46,477 nucleotides of DNA from Eubacterium sp. TM05-53 (GCF_003436425.1 NZ_QSPK01000010.1:350-46826), one strand, 5' to 3'. Counted from the first letter of the stretch, positions 32,683-42,214 are shown. The notes: a model not told the origin generated them from the letters alone. Numbers and translations are program-made.

Positions 32683-33663
32683 ATGCCAATCAACATACCC
32701 GATGATTTACCCGCAAAAGACATATTAGAAAGTGAAAAAATCTTTGCGATTGAAGATAAAAGTGCCCATCGTCAAAGAATTCGTCCATTAAAAATCGTAA
32801 TTTTAAATCTAATGCCAAAAAAAATAGAAACAGAAACCCAAATCTTACGACTCATTTCTAAAAGTGCACTACAAGTTGATATCGATTTTATGATGGTTAA
32901 AAACCATGTTTCTAAAAATACAAGCCAAGATCATTTAGTCAAATTCTATACATACTTTGAAAAATTAAAAGATAATTATTACGACGGAATGATTATTACA
33001 GGAGCTCCTGTAGAACATCTAGAATATGAAGATGTCGATTATTGGAGTGAACTTGAAGAAATCATGGAATGGTCTAAAACACATGTCTATTCCACGCTAC
33101 ATATTTGTTGGGGAGCCCAAGCCGGACTGTATTATCATTATGGAGTTCAAAAACATATCTTGCCAGAAAAAGTATTCGGCATCTTCCCAGAACAATTAGT
33201 CGATGAATATGACTTTTTAACCAATGGCTTCGATGAAATTCACTATACCCCTCACTCAAGACATACGGCCATTGATGAAGAGGCTGTTAGAAAAGTGAAA
33301 TGCTTATCCATCCTATCTAAAAATGATGAGATTGGATCAAACATCATTGTCACAAAGGACTATCGTCAAATTTTTATTCTAGGTCATTTAGAATATGGAA
33401 AAGAAACATTAAAAGATGAATACTTTAGAGATTTAAAAGCCAATAAACCCATCCATATCCCATTCAACTATTTCCCGGATGATGATCCAGAAAAAGAACC
33501 TATTTTAAAATGGAGAAGCCACGCCAATCTTCTATATCGAAACTGGCTAAACTATGTATATCAATTAACTCCATTTGAAATTGAAGAAATTGGAAAAATA
33601 AAAGAACCCATTGGTACGGGTTCTAGAGAAGATCATGGCTATGCCAAGACATTTACGAAGTAA
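32683..33663 (+). CDS. metA: Homoserine O-acetyltransferase, MetA (HTS) family
   Basis: A 326-residue MetA-family enzyme. The catalytic Cys142 is in LHICWGAQAG and the catalytic Glu in GHLEYGKET. Residue 111 in TGAPVEHLEY is Glu, the residue linked in Bacillus MetA to acetyl-CoA rather than succinyl-CoA use, which fits the neighbouring O-acetylhomoserine sulfhydrylase. It catalyses the first committed step of methionine synthesis. AAAGGAG precedes the ATG. The stop codon lies inside the terminator stem. Confidence 0.93.
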   Translation: MPINIPDDLPAKDILESEKIFAIEDKSAHRQRIRPLKIVILNLMPKKIETETQILRLISKSALQVDIDFMMVKNHVSKNTSQDHLVKFYTYFEKLKDNYYDGMIITGAPVEHLEYEDVDYWSELEEIMEWSKTHVYSTLHICWGAQAGLYYHYGVQKHILPEKVFGIFPEQLVDEYDFLTNGFDEIHYTPHSRHTAIDEEAVRKVKCLSILSKNDEIGSNIIVTKDYRQIFILGHLEYGKETLKDEYFRDLKANKPIHIPFNYFPDDDPEKEPILKWRSHANLLYRNWLNYVYQLTPFEIEEIGKIKEPIGTGSREDHGYAKTFTK

Positions 33664-33686
33664 TTTATTTTACTTCGTATTTTTTA
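33654..33686. terminator. Terminator between metA and cysK
   Basis: TACGAAGTAA (33654-33663) pairs with TTACTTCGTA (33670-33679), followed by T7. The stem includes the metA stop. It lies between convergent genes and may serve both. Confidence 0.88.
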
Positions 33687-34613
33687 TTCTGCAAACATAG
33701 GAGTGGATAAATAACGCTCACCTGTATCTGGTAATAATACGACAATTGTCTTACCCTTGTTTTCTGGGCGTTTTGCGATTTGAATAGCCGCATATGTAGC
33801 AGCACCACTTGAAATACCCACTAACATACCTTCATTATGTGCAATTAAACGACCTGTTTCATACGCTTGTTCATTTGTGACTGTAAACACTTCATCATAT
33901 ACACTTGTATCCAAAGTATTCGGAACAAAACCAGCACCAATACCTTGAATACCATGAGGACCTGCATGACCTTCAGATAATACTGGACTTGTCGCAGGTT
34001 CAACCGCAACCACCTTCACATTTGGATTTTGATCCTTCATATATTTACCTGTACCACTCACAGTACCACCAGTACCAACACCGGCAACAAAGATATCAAC
34101 TTTTCCTTCTGTATCCTTCCAAATTTCAGGACCCGTTGATTCATAATGAGCCTGAGGGTTTGATGGATTTTCAAATTGACTTGGAATAAAGCTATTTGGT
34201 GTAGCTGCAGCCAATTCCTGTGCTTTCGCAATAGCACCCTTCATACCTGCCTTGCCATCTGTTAAAACAACTTTTGCACCATAAGCCTTCAATAAATTAC
34301 GACGCTCTACACTCATTGTTTCAGGCATTGTCATAATAGCCTTATATCCCTTAGCAGCTGCAACTGACGCAATACCAATACCAGTATTTCCACTTGTAGG
34401 TTCAATCAATGTAGCCCCAGGTTTAATCAACCCTTTTTTCTCTGCATCCTCAATCATTTTCTTTGCGATACGATCCTTTACACTTCCAGCTGGATTAAAG
34501 AATTCTACTTTCGCAACAACGTTAGCTTCTAAACCTTCTTTTTCTTCGATATGTGTTAATTCTACTAATGGTGTATTCCCAATTAAATCTGAAATTGCTT
34601 TATATACTGTCAT
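33684..34613 (-). CDS. cysK: Cysteine synthase A
   Basis: A 309-residue O-acetylserine sulfhydrylase. PLP Lys46 is in [11 protein letters not shown], the substrate loop is TSGNTGIG (about 70) and the phosphate-binding loop is [10 protein letters not shown] (about 178). It makes cysteine from O-acetylserine and sulfide. AGGAGG precedes the ATG. It has its own strong promoter and an unusual leader ORF with two Cys codons 32 bases upstream, so attenuation by cysteine supply is likely. It is convergent with metA. Confidence 0.95.
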   Translation of the reverse strand: MTVYKAISDLIGNTPLVELTHIEEKEGLEANVVAKVEFFNPAGSVKDRIAKKMIEDAEKKGLIKPGATLIEPTSGNTGIGIASVAAAKGYKAIMTMPETMSVERRNLLKAYGAKVVLTDGKAGMKGAIAKAQELAAATPNSFIPSQFENPSNPQAHYESTGPEIWKDTEGKVDIFVAGVGTGGTVSGTGKYMKDQNPNVKVVAVEPATSPVLSEGHAGPHGIQGIGAGFVPNTLDTSVYDEVFTVTNEQAYETGRLIAHNEGMLVGISSGAATYAAIQIAKRPENKGKTIVVLLPDTGERYLSTPMFAE

Positions 34614-34644
34614 TTTCTTTTCCTCCTATTAAACAAATTCAATA

Positions 34645-34677
34645 TTATTCATTTAAAGAGCTACAACATCGCTTCAT
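34645..34677 (-). CDS. Ten-codon leader peptide with tandem Cys codons, upstream of cysK
   Basis: On the minus strand GGAGGT (34685-34690) stands seven bases before ATG 34677, which opens a 10-codon frame MKRCCSSLNE ending in TAA, 31 bases before the cysK start. Two adjacent UGU codons before a cysteine synthase gene look like a translation-sensing leader: ribosome stalling when Cys-tRNA is scarce would change the downstream mRNA fold or access to the cysK ribosome site. No clear terminator hairpin follows, so translational rather than transcriptional control is inferred. Confidence 0.65.
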   Translation of the reverse strand: MKRCCSSLNE

Positions 34678-34718
34678 AATCAGTACCTCCACTTACTATT
34701 CCTAGTAACTTTATAGGT

Positions 34719-34747
34719 ATTATAGGAGTTTGCTTTTCCAAAGTCAA
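34719..34747 (-). promoter_or_regulatory. Promoter of cysK and its leader
   Basis: TTGACT (34742-34747), a 17-base spacer and a perfect TATAAT (34719-34724) on the minus strand. The transcript start would lie about 20 bases before the leader ribosome site. Confidence 0.88.
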
Positions 34748-34748
34748 C

Positions 34749-34776
34749 AAAAAAGTGATGGAAATTTATCCATCAC
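34749..34776 (-). terminator. Terminator at the end of the ascorbate operon
   Basis: On the minus strand GTGATGGA-TAAATT-TCCATCAC followed by T6. The stop of the HAD gene lies in the stem, and the cysK -35 box begins two bases beyond the T-run. Confidence 0.88.
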
Positions 34777-35576
34777 AAATTTTTTTGAATGAAATACGAA
34801 ACTCCATCCTCTTCATTTGACTTTGTAGAATACTTTGCGACTTCTTTTAAATGATCCTGCGCATTTTCCATGGCAACACCATCTACAACTTCAAACATAG
34901 AAATATCATTATAGTTATCCCCAAAAGCCAACACACTGCTTGAGTCTATATCAAGATATTCCAGTAGCTTTTTTAAAGTTTTCCCTTTTGTTGAATCTTT
35001 ACTTGTTAAAGTGTATATAATGCCTTCCGACTGCATACAAACTGTTTTATCACAAACAGAATTCAATTGATCTTTTACCCTCTCCATATCCGGATGAATC
35101 ATCACAACTTTAAATATTGATTCACTAACAATATCTTCAATATTGGCATCATCAATAATTTCACATTTACCAATCAACCGTTTCTTAAAACCATCTAACC
35201 CCTCTTGATATCCAACTGAATAAATTGTTTCATTCGTATAGGCCAAGAATGCCACTTCATTTTTGACTAATATATGTAGACAATCCGCCAATTCTTTTGA
35301 ATCAATTGGACATTCATAAATACATGTATTCCCCAAAAACATATTTGCCCCATTATTCGTTATATAAGGTAAAGTGATATCTAATTCTTTTAAATAATCC
35401 TGAATAATATGTGCATTTCGACCAGACACAAAAGTAAGTGGAACATTCTTTTCAATCAGAACACTTTTAATATTTCGATCCAAACTTTTATCATCACGCA
35501 AGATCGTGCCATCTAAATCAGCTACAATAAGCTTGATTCCCTTTAATTTAGTGTCAGGAACTTTATCTGTATTCAT
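34773..35576 (-). CDS. Cof-type HAD-IIB phosphatase, last gene of the ascorbate operon
   Basis: A 267-residue HAD-IIB enzyme. Motif I is LIVADLDGTILRDD (22-35), motif II LTFVSGRN and motif IV VLAFGDNYNDISMF, followed by GVAMENAQDHLKEVA. ATG 35576 follows AAAAGG and overlaps the 3' end of the transketolase C-subunit gene by 14 bases, so translation is coupled. A longer frame from 35606 would begin inside transketolase with no ribosome site. It probably removes phosphate from a pathway intermediate; the substrate is unknown. Confidence 0.87.
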   Translation of the reverse strand: MNTDKVPDTKLKGIKLIVADLDGTILRDDKSLDRNIKSVLIEKNVPLTFVSGRNAHIIQDYLKELDITLPYITNNGANMFLGNTCIYECPIDSKELADCLHILVKNEVAFLAYTNETIYSVGYQEGLDGFKKRLIGKCEIIDDANIEDIVSESIFKVVMIHPDMERVKDQLNSVCDKTVCMQSEGIIYTLTSKDSTKGKTLKKLLEYLDIDSSSVLAFGDNYNDISMFEVVDGVAMENAQDHLKEVAKYSTKSNEEDGVSYFIQKNL

Positions 35577-36492
35577 TTTTAACCTTTTCAACAATATGAT
35601 CCGCATTCAAACCATATTTAGCTAATAGTTCATTTGGAGTTCCACTCTCTCCAAAAGTATCCTGCATACCCATCATTTCCATACGCACTGGACTCTTTTT
35701 TGAAGTTACTTCACTCACTGCACTTCCAAGTCCTCCATGTACATTATGTTCTTCACAGGTAATGATCAATTCATGAGATTTTGCGATTTTTTCAATCAAT
35801 TCTTCATCAATTGGTTTGATACAAGGCATATCTACAACTGTAACTGAAATATCTTCTTTAGATAAAATATCTGCAGCTTTTAATGCCTCTTGCACCATCA
35901 TTCCTGTCGCAACTAATGCGATTTTCTGACCTTCTCTTAAAACTTTTCCTTTTCCCAATTCAAACTTATAATTTTCATCATATACATCTTCTACTGCACC
36001 ACGACCCAGTCTTACATAACAAGGTCCATCAATATCAGCAACTGCCTTTACAATCGCCTTTGCCTGATATTGATCACATGGCACAAATACTTTCATATTG
36101 GGAATACTTCTCATAAGTGCAATATCTTCAATACATTGATGACTTGCCCCATCTTCTCCAACTGTGATTCCTGCATGCGTTGCACATACTTTGACATTCA
36201 AGTTTGGATAACAAATACTATTACGAATCTGTTCAAAAGCTCTTCCTGCCGCAAACATCGCAAAACTAGATGCGTATACCACCTTATTTGATGCTGCCAT
36301 ACCTGCAGCGACTGCCATCATATTTCCTTCGGCAATTCCCATATTGAAATGATGTTCCGGTCTTGCGTTCTTGGCATCAATTGTCTTTGTGGATTTTGTA
36401 AGATCTGCATCCAGTACTAAAACATCATCTCTTTCTTTAACTAATTCTGCCAAAGCCTTCCCATAGGCATTACGCGTTGCTTCTTTTGCCAT
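35563..36492 (-). CDS. Transketolase, C-terminal subunit
   Basis: A 309-residue protein covering the pyrimidine-binding and C-terminal domains of a split transketolase: PEHHFNMGIAEGNMMAVAAG, ATHAGITVGEDGASHQCIED and IVALVATGMMVQEAL-type segments. It forms the active enzyme with the N-terminal subunit encoded just upstream; the two genes overlap by one base (TAATG). Its place after the epimerases suggests it links D-xylulose-5-phosphate to the pentose phosphate pathway. Confidence 0.93.
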   Translation of the reverse strand: MAKEATRNAYGKALAELVKERDDVLVLDADLTKSTKTIDAKNARPEHHFNMGIAEGNMMAVAAGMAASNKVVYASSFAMFAAGRAFEQIRNSICYPNLNVKVCATHAGITVGEDGASHQCIEDIALMRSIPNMKVFVPCDQYQAKAIVKAVADIDGPCYVRLGRGAVEDVYDENYKFELGKGKVLREGQKIALVATGMMVQEALKAADILSKEDISVTVVDMPCIKPIDEELIEKIAKSHELIITCEEHNVHGGLGSAVSEVTSKKSPVRMEMMGMQDTFGESGTPNELLAKYGLNADHIVEKVKNEYR

Positions 36493-37319
36493 TATTCAAG
36501 ACCTCCTAACTCTTTCATTGCCTGTTCATACTGTTCTTGGTTTGGTGCTGCTCCATGCCATGCATAGTTATTTTCCATAAACGATACACCCTTACCTTTG
36601 ATTGTATGGGCAACGATCATTGTTGGTTTATCCTTAACTTGTTTAGCTTGTTCAAACGCATTTCTTAATTCATCAAAATCATGTCCATTCACGTCCAATA
36701 CGTTCCATCCAAAAGATTCAAATTTACTTGCGAATGGTTCTGGTGAAATTACTTCATCAATATTTCCATCAATCTGTAAATGATTGTAGTCTAAAACAGC
36801 ACATAAGTTATCTAATTTATAATGAGCTGCTGCCATGCAAGCTTCCCATACTTGTCCTTCTTCACATTCCCCATCACCTAATAAACAATAGATTCGATGA
36901 GCATTCTTATCCACATACTTATTGACAATCGCCATACCTACTGCACAAGAAATACCTTGTCCTAAAGATCCTGTAGACATATCAACACCAGCTACTTCAT
37001 TCATATTTGGATGTCCTTGTAAGTTTGAATTAATCTTTCTAAATGTAGTTAGATCATCCTTCAACAAGCCCTTTTCTTTTAATGTTCCATACAATAATGG
37101 ACTTGCATGTCCTTTACTTAATACAAAACGATCACGATTAATTGAATCTACATTGTCCTTATTGATATCCATCTGTTCAAAATAGATCTCTGTTAAAATA
37201 TCAGCTCCACTCAAAGATCCTCCTGGATGCCCTGAGTTGGCACTATGTACTTCTGTTAATATATTTTTACGAATACGATTCGCATGAAATTCTAATTCTT
37301 TTATTTCCATCTTACTCAA
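36492..37319 (-). CDS. Transketolase, N-terminal (thiamine-diphosphate) subunit
   Basis: A 275-residue protein with the ThDP motif GDGECEEGQVWEAC...NHLQIDG, plus SGHPGGSLSGAD and FVLSKGHASPLLYG characteristic of the N-terminal half of transketolase. The split form is common in anaerobic Firmicutes. It overlaps the 3-epimerase gene by eight bases and the C-subunit by one, so the three are read as a unit. Confidence 0.93.
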   Translation of the reverse strand: MSKMEIKELEFHANRIRKNILTEVHSANSGHPGGSLSGADILTEIYFEQMDINKDNVDSINRDRFVLSKGHASPLLYGTLKEKGLLKDDLTTFRKINSNLQGHPNMNEVAGVDMSTGSLGQGISCAVGMAIVNKYVDKNAHRIYCLLGDGECEEGQVWEACMAAAHYKLDNLCAVLDYNHLQIDGNIDEVISPEPFASKFESFGWNVLDVNGHDFDELRNAFEQAKQVKDKPTMIVAHTIKGKGVSFMENNYAWHGAAPNQEQYEQAMKELGGLE

Positions 37320-38160
37320 ATCCCTTATCTAACTTATCTCTTAAGAATGCACCTGCATTCTTTACAACATCTTCCCAATCATCATTATTCACATACCAAA
37401 ATTCTCCGACAAACATACGCACTCCAAGTCGTTTCAATGTCTTGATATTCTTTACAAACTCAGTATGGCCTGTCCCAAATGGAATTTCACGATATTTGCC
37501 TGGCACAGTTTCTTTTAGATGACTCGCAAAAATGTGTCCCTTTCCACACATTAAATCTTCATCCACATCTACACCATATAATAAAGATGCGTTTTTTAAG
37601 TTTCCAATATCTGGATATACACCTAGGTATGGGCTACTTACTAGATTTACATAGCGCATTGCCTTTTCTACAGTATCCATAAATGGCGTTTCCATTGTTT
37701 CAAAACCTAACACAATTCCTTTTTCGGCTGCCATTTCTACACATTTTTTTAGATTTGTTTCAAAATCATGATTCGTATATAAATCTCCATCTTCATAATA
37801 GACATCATATCCAGCTAGCTGAATAATACGAACGCCTAAATCAGCCGCAAAATCAATGGCTTTCTTCATGATTTCTAGTGACTTCTTTTGAATTTCTTTA
37901 TCATGAGATCCAAGAGGATATTTACGATGCCCACTTAAACACATGGAGGAAATTGGAACACCCGTTTTTTGAATGGCTTCCTTGATTTCGTCCGTTGGCT
38001 GATCCAATCTTGCTAGTTTTGCATCACTCTCATCAATACTGATTTCCAAATAATCAAATCCACATTCCTTGGCAATCGTTAATTTTTCTACCCAAGTAAG
38101 TGTACTTGGCATACTCTTTTCATATAAACCTAGTCTATATTCTCTATTTAGCTTGTCCAT
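37312..38160 (-). CDS. ulaE: L-xylulose/L-ribulose-5-phosphate 3-epimerase, UlaE type
   Basis: A 282-residue TIM-barrel isomerase of the UlaE/SgbU type: [38 protein letters not shown] and the metal-binding [12 protein letters not shown] and YPDIGNL segments. It converts L-xylulose-5-phosphate to L-ribulose-5-phosphate in L-ascorbate breakdown. ATG 38160 is chosen because GGGAGC lies upstream and the start sits within the 3' end of the 4-epimerase gene (17-base overlap); an upstream in-frame ATG has no ribosome site. Confidence 0.92.
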   Translation of the reverse strand: MDKLNREYRLGLYEKSMPSTLTWVEKLTIAKECGFDYLEISIDESDAKLARLDQPTDEIKEAIQKTGVPISSMCLSGHRKYPLGSHDKEIQKKSLEIMKKAIDFAADLGVRIIQLAGYDVYYEDGDLYTNHDFETNLKKCVEMAAEKGIVLGFETMETPFMDTVEKAMRYVNLVSSPYLGVYPDIGNLKNASLLYGVDVDEDLMCGKGHIFASHLKETVPGKYREIPFGTGHTEFVKNIKTLKRLGVRMFVGEFWYVNNDDWEDVVKNAGAFLRDKLDKGFE

Positions 38161-38845
38161 AATAAGCTCCCGGTCCATGTTTACGATTAAAGTGCTTATC
38201 TAATAGAACCTGCTGCATTGAATCAATTTCATTGTTGTTTAATAAAGATGCGATCGCATTCATCTTTGCGCATTCCTCTAAAACTACTGCGTTATGAACC
38301 GCATTGAATCCATCTGTTCCCCATGTGAAAGGTCCATGTGAATGTACTAACACACCAGGAACTCTGTCTGGATCAATATTGCGTGTCTTAAATTCTTCTA
38401 CGATAACTTTTCCTGTTTCCAATTCATAATCTCCATGAATTTCTTCTTCCGTCATAAAACGAGTACATGGAACGGCTCCATGGAAATAGTCAGCCTGTGT
38501 TGTTCCTAATGGAATGATATCTTTTCCTGCCTGTGCAAAGCTTGTTGCCCAAGTAGAATGTGTATGAACAACACCTCCAATATTTGGAAAGTTACGATAG
38601 AATTCCAAATGAGTATCTAAATCTGAGCTTGGACGTAGATTTCCTTCTACTATATTTCCATCTAAATCCACTAGTACAATATCATCACGAGTCATTACAT
38701 CATATTCAACGCCACTTGGTTTAATAGCTACGATGCCTTTTTCACGGTCGATTTCAGATACATTTCCCCATGTAAATGTGATCAAACCATATTTTGGCAA
38801 TAATAAATTGGCATCTAGTACACATTGTTTTAATTCTTCTAACAT
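38144..38845 (-). CDS. ulaF: L-ribulose-5-phosphate 4-epimerase
   Basis: A 233-residue class II aldolase-fold epimerase. Zinc ligands His94 and His96 (VVHTHSTW) and His170 ([10 protein letters not shown]), together with Asp76, match the AraD/UlaF active site. It converts L-ribulose-5-phosphate to D-xylulose-5-phosphate. The operon context makes UlaF the better name than AraD. It overlaps ulaE by 17 bases and follows the beta-propeller gene by three bases. Confidence 0.93.
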   Translation of the reverse strand: MLEELKQCVLDANLLLPKYGLITFTWGNVSEIDREKGIVAIKPSGVEYDVMTRDDIVLVDLDGNIVEGNLRPSSDLDTHLEFYRNFPNIGGVVHTHSTWATSFAQAGKDIIPLGTTQADYFHGAVPCTRFMTEEEIHGDYELETGKVIVEEFKTRNIDPDRVPGVLVHSHGPFTWGTDGFNAVHNAVVLEECAKMNAIASLLNNNEIDSMQQVLLDKHFNRKHGPGAYYGQAK

Positions 38846-38848
38846 ATC

Positions 38849-39883
38849 TTAATCCTCCGTTACAAAGTAGATTGCTGCTTGGGCTGCAGTATGATTAGCA
38901 CCCACAATGATGTCTCTATTATCTTCATGTACAACACATAGGTTGGCTGGTCCTACACCTTTGTCGACCATTGTGACTTTATATTCGCCATCTTCATATG
39001 TAACGACAAATAATTCGCAGTCTTTTCTTCTGACACCACATACAAATGCATTTTGACCCGCTAGTTTAGCACCGACTAAGGCATGCGCAAAATCAATTTC
39101 ATTATCGTATTGCCATACTTTTTTATATTCACTTCCATCTTTCTTATAGATTTGAATTGTATTTCCATGGAATTCTTCAATTGTCATGATTTCATTCTGA
39201 CCATCTCCATCAATATCAATTGTGGCAATCTCACCAATATGTCCAGTTAGAATTGGTTCTACTTTCCATTGTCCACCACGTTTTTCTGGTGCACTTACAC
39301 GTAAGATTCCTTGATCACTTCCAAAATATCCAACATCTTTTCCCTCTTCTTTTGTTTGCCAGAAACCATGATTACGATATAATCCATCACACAATACTTC
39401 TAGTTCAACACCCTTACTTGGGTCTTCTGGTAATTCAGCTACATAGATTCTTCCTGGAACACTCCAGTCATTCTTTTCTTTTTTAGAAGTAGCTACTGTA
39501 GCTAGAATCAAATAGTTGATGCCATTCTGGTTAAAAATTCCAAAACGATGAACATAAGGTACGGATACAACATCTTTGAATTGCCATGTTCCATTGTCAT
39601 ATTTTCCCCATACGATCTTTGCCAAAGATGGAGTCACCTTTAAATAGAATTCTTGAACACAAAGGAACTCTTTTTCTTTTCCAGGAATTGGAACGATCGA
39701 CATACATCCACCTGGATGTGTCCATACATTTTCTTTTGTCTCATAGTCTTTTCCATAGTACATATTACATGCGACATCCGGATCTTCACTGGCCAATAAA
39801 ATGTGGTTTTGTCCATCGAAGTAAATATTACTTGCGCAATAGCAACGGTACATATCATCTAGTTTTTTCTTAACAATTTTCAT
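38849..39883 (-). CDS. FG-GAP/VCBS-like beta-propeller protein of unknown function in the ascorbate operon
   Basis: A 344-residue protein without signal peptide or TM helix, made of repeated beta-strand units. TIDIDGDGQNEIMTIEEFHG is a calcium-binding FG-GAP/VCBS-type loop, and similar strand pairs end in GANHTAAQAAIYF. It looks like a cytoplasmic beta-propeller. Position between the PTS IIB and 4-epimerase genes implies a role in ascorbate or a related acid sugar, but I know no enzyme of this kind in the UlaABCDEFG pathway. UlaD (3-keto-L-gulonate-6-phosphate decarboxylase) is not seen in the operon, so substitution of that step is one speculation. Confidence 0.6.
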   Translation of the reverse strand: MKIVKKKLDDMYRCYCASNIYFDGQNHILLASEDPDVACNMYYGKDYETKENVWTHPGGCMSIVPIPGKEKEFLCVQEFYLKVTPSLAKIVWGKYDNGTWQFKDVVSVPYVHRFGIFNQNGINYLILATVATSKKEKNDWSVPGRIYVAELPEDPSKGVELEVLCDGLYRNHGFWQTKEEGKDVGYFGSDQGILRVSAPEKRGGQWKVEPILTGHIGEIATIDIDGDGQNEIMTIEEFHGNTIQIYKKDGSEYKKVWQYDNEIDFAHALVGAKLAGQNAFVCGVRRKDCELFVVTYEDGEYKVTMVDKGVGPANLCVVHEDNRDIIVGANHTAAQAAIYFVTED

Positions 39884-39920
39884 GATTTTCTCCTTTTTTT
39901 AGGTGATTTTGGGTATAAGA

Positions 39921-39942
39921 AAAGCTGCATAAACGCAGCTTT
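39921..39942 (-). terminator. Internal hairpin between the IIB and beta-propeller genes
   Basis: On the minus strand AAAGCTGC-GTTTAT-GCAGCTTT followed by a short T-run. It probably causes partial termination or sets differential mRNA stability between transport and catabolic genes. Confidence 0.65.
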
Positions 39943-39951
39943 CATTTTTTA

Positions 39952-40248
39952 TTATTCACTAAGTGCTGCTTTTAAGCCTTCTTCAATTTCTTTTGCAGAC
40001 ATTACATTCTTTAGTCCAACAACTTTAGTTCCACGTTTCTTTGAATCTTCAAACATTGGAACAAAATTTTTTGAACACAACACGATATCATAGTTTCCAG
40101 CAGCTGACTTTCCTTCACTCACTGCACAGTGGTGAATTTCTTGTACATCAAGTCCCATCTTTTTAGCCACTTTTTCAACATTTAATTTAATCATCATACT
40201 TGTTCCAGCACCATTGCCACAACATACTAATAATTTTAATTTTGCCAT
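39952..40248 (-). CDS. ulaB: Ascorbate PTS IIB component
   Basis: A 98-residue PTS IIB protein of the lactose/cellobiose-like fold used by ascorbate systems. The phosphorylated Cys is in LLVCCGNGAGTS (Cys10 by the P-loop). It passes phosphate from IIA to the substrate at IIC. It lies 14 bases after the IIC gene, with GGAG before the ATG. Confidence 0.92.
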   Translation of the reverse strand: MAKLKLLVCCGNGAGTSMMIKLNVEKVAKKMGLDVQEIHHCAVSEGKSAAGNYDIVLCSKNFVPMFEDSKKRGTKVVGLKNVMSAKEIEEGLKAALSE

Positions 40249-40262
40249 TGTAATTTCTCCTT

Positions 40263-41729
40263 TTATTCAGCACTTGCTGCTTGTACTTTTTCTAAATATG
40301 CATCATAATCTTCTGTAATTAAGAAATATGTATCTGGGTGTTTACGATATTGCAATTGTGGAATTGCTAATAAAATCAATACTACGATTCCTACACCTAC
40401 GTATCCTGCATATTTCATGATTACTGTAAAGATTGGCCATACTGTTGCCCAGTCAAACATTCCTAGATATCCTCCATATTGACTTAATCCTACCCAGCCA
40501 GCAATTAAAGCAGATCCGAATACTTGAATTAAACCAGAGATAAATGGAAGAAGCATTGCCGCTTTGATACCACCACGATTATCGGCATATACTGCAATTA
40601 CGGCATTATCGAAGAATACTGGAACGAATCCTGCGATAACCAATGTTGGTGAATGCATCAATAATAAAGCACCAATAGCTAAGAACTGTCCTAAAGCACC
40701 CATTAAGAATCCTACTGTTACAGCGTTTGCACTACCAAATCCAAATACAGCGGCACAATCAATACCAGGAACAGCTCCAGGCAAGAATGAATTAGAAATA
40801 CCTTGGAATGAATTTGTAAGTTCTGTAACGAAGGTACGAACGCCTAATTGTAAAATAGCTAGATATACCGCAAAGTTAAATGCTGTTGTCATTGCATAGA
40901 AGAAGAAGTTTTGTGTTTCTGCGATAAATCCAGCTTCAACTAAATAATCCTTTCCTAATACCATTAAAATAGCACCGAAGAATAAGAACATCAATATAGA
41001 TGTTGCGACCATATTTTCATTAAAGATAGATAAGAATCCAGGGAATTTTAAATCATCCAAACGTTTTGAATTTTCACCCTTCATCTTTTTAGCAATACTA
41101 CCAAATAATGCGATACCAAACATTTGTTGGTGGGCAATCGCAAAGCCTCCACCTTCAGTTAATTCCTGCGTAATTTCTACTGTTAAATTGGAACCAACAG
41201 CCCAATATAATCCTAAAATTAATCCCATAACAATTAGAATTGGTGTACTTCCTAATTTAGGGAAGCAGAATAGAATCAACCAGAATGCTGTTGATGCTTG
41301 TTGCATCTGTACGTGACCTGTTGTGAATACAGCACGCATCTTTGTCCATTTTTTTAATCGAACTAAAATTAAGTTCATAATAAATGCGATCAACAATAAG
41401 ATCATGACTTGTGAGAAAGTTCTTCCAAATTGTTCCTGTAAACCTTCTGTAACGGCATTTTGTCCAAAATAAGGATCAATAACCATCGCATGTAAATTGA
41501 AACGATCTTTCAATCCAACTAAGATGGGTCTAAAGTTACCAACCAAGCCAGATGAACCTACACTTAAGATCATATATCCAACTGTAGCTTTAATAAATCC
41601 TGCAAAAGCATCGTAAATTGGTTTTTTCAATAAGATGTAACCAATAAATACGATCAAACCGATAAAATAAGCGGGCTGCGTCAAAATGTTTGTCGCAAAA
41701 AAGTCCCATACTGCCATTATTATATTCAT
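40263..41729 (-). CDS. ulaA: Ascorbate PTS IIC permease
   Basis: A 488-residue membrane protein with about 11-12 TM helices. GLVGNFRPILVGLKDRFN, IAHQQMFGIALFG and SFLPGAVPGIDCAAVFGFGSAN are typical of UlaA/SgaT permeases. It imports L-ascorbate as the 6-phosphate. It is the central gene of a minus-strand operon with IIA upstream and IIB downstream. Confidence 0.94.
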   Translation of the reverse strand: MNIIMAVWDFFATNILTQPAYFIGLIVFIGYILLKKPIYDAFAGFIKATVGYMILSVGSSGLVGNFRPILVGLKDRFNLHAMVIDPYFGQNAVTEGLQEQFGRTFSQVMILLLIAFIMNLILVRLKKWTKMRAVFTTGHVQMQQASTAFWLILFCFPKLGSTPILIVMGLILGLYWAVGSNLTVEITQELTEGGGFAIAHQQMFGIALFGSIAKKMKGENSKRLDDLKFPGFLSIFNENMVATSILMFLFFGAILMVLGKDYLVEAGFIAETQNFFFYAMTTAFNFAVYLAILQLGVRTFVTELTNSFQGISNSFLPGAVPGIDCAAVFGFGSANAVTVGFLMGALGQFLAIGALLLMHSPTLVIAGFVPVFFDNAVIAVYADNRGGIKAAMLLPFISGLIQVFGSALIAGWVGLSQYGGYLGMFDWATVWPIFTVIMKYAGYVGVGIVVLILLAIPQLQYRKHPDTYFLITEDYDAYLEKVQAASAE

Positions 41730-41746
41730 TTTACTCTCCTCATATA

Positions 41747-42205
41747 TTATTCATATTGATTTGCAATTTTTTCTAAATCTTCTTTTGTCTTTGCACTCAT
41801 CAATGCATCAACGGTATCCTCATTCATCAAAGTATCCATTAATGATTGTATATTTTGAATATGCTGATCATGATCAATTGCTGCTAAAGAGAAGAACAAT
41901 TTTGCCTTTTTATCTGGATCTTCTGGATCAAAATCAACTTCTTCTTCCACCTTCATAAATGAAATAGCTGTTCCATTACATCCTACTGCTCCTTCTGTTG
42001 AGTGTGGCATCGCAATACCTGGAACAATCACAATGTATGGTCCATATTTATTCACACATTCAATAACAGCTTCCACATATTCATTTTCTACTGTATTATC
42101 CTTTAATAAAGGTGCATAGCTTTGTCGAATGGCATCTTGCCATGAATCAACTTTCTCAACAAAACAATAGTGTCCTTTTTCAACAATTTCTTTCAACATA
42201 TTCAT
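41747..42205 (-). CDS. ulaC: Ascorbate PTS IIA component
   Basis: A 152-residue PTS_EIIA_2 protein with the phosphorylated His68 in PGIAMPHSTEG. It receives phosphate from HPr and passes it to UlaB. It follows the lactonase gene by about ten bases. Confidence 0.93.
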   Translation of the reverse strand: MNMLKEIVEKGHYCFVEKVDSWQDAIRQSYAPLLKDNTVENEYVEAVIECVNKYGPYIVIVPGIAMPHSTEGAVGCNGTAISFMKVEEEVDFDPEDPDKKAKLFFSLAAIDHDQHIQNIQSLMDTLMNEDTVDALMSAKTKEDLEKIANQYE

Positions 42206-42214
42206 TACCCTTTC

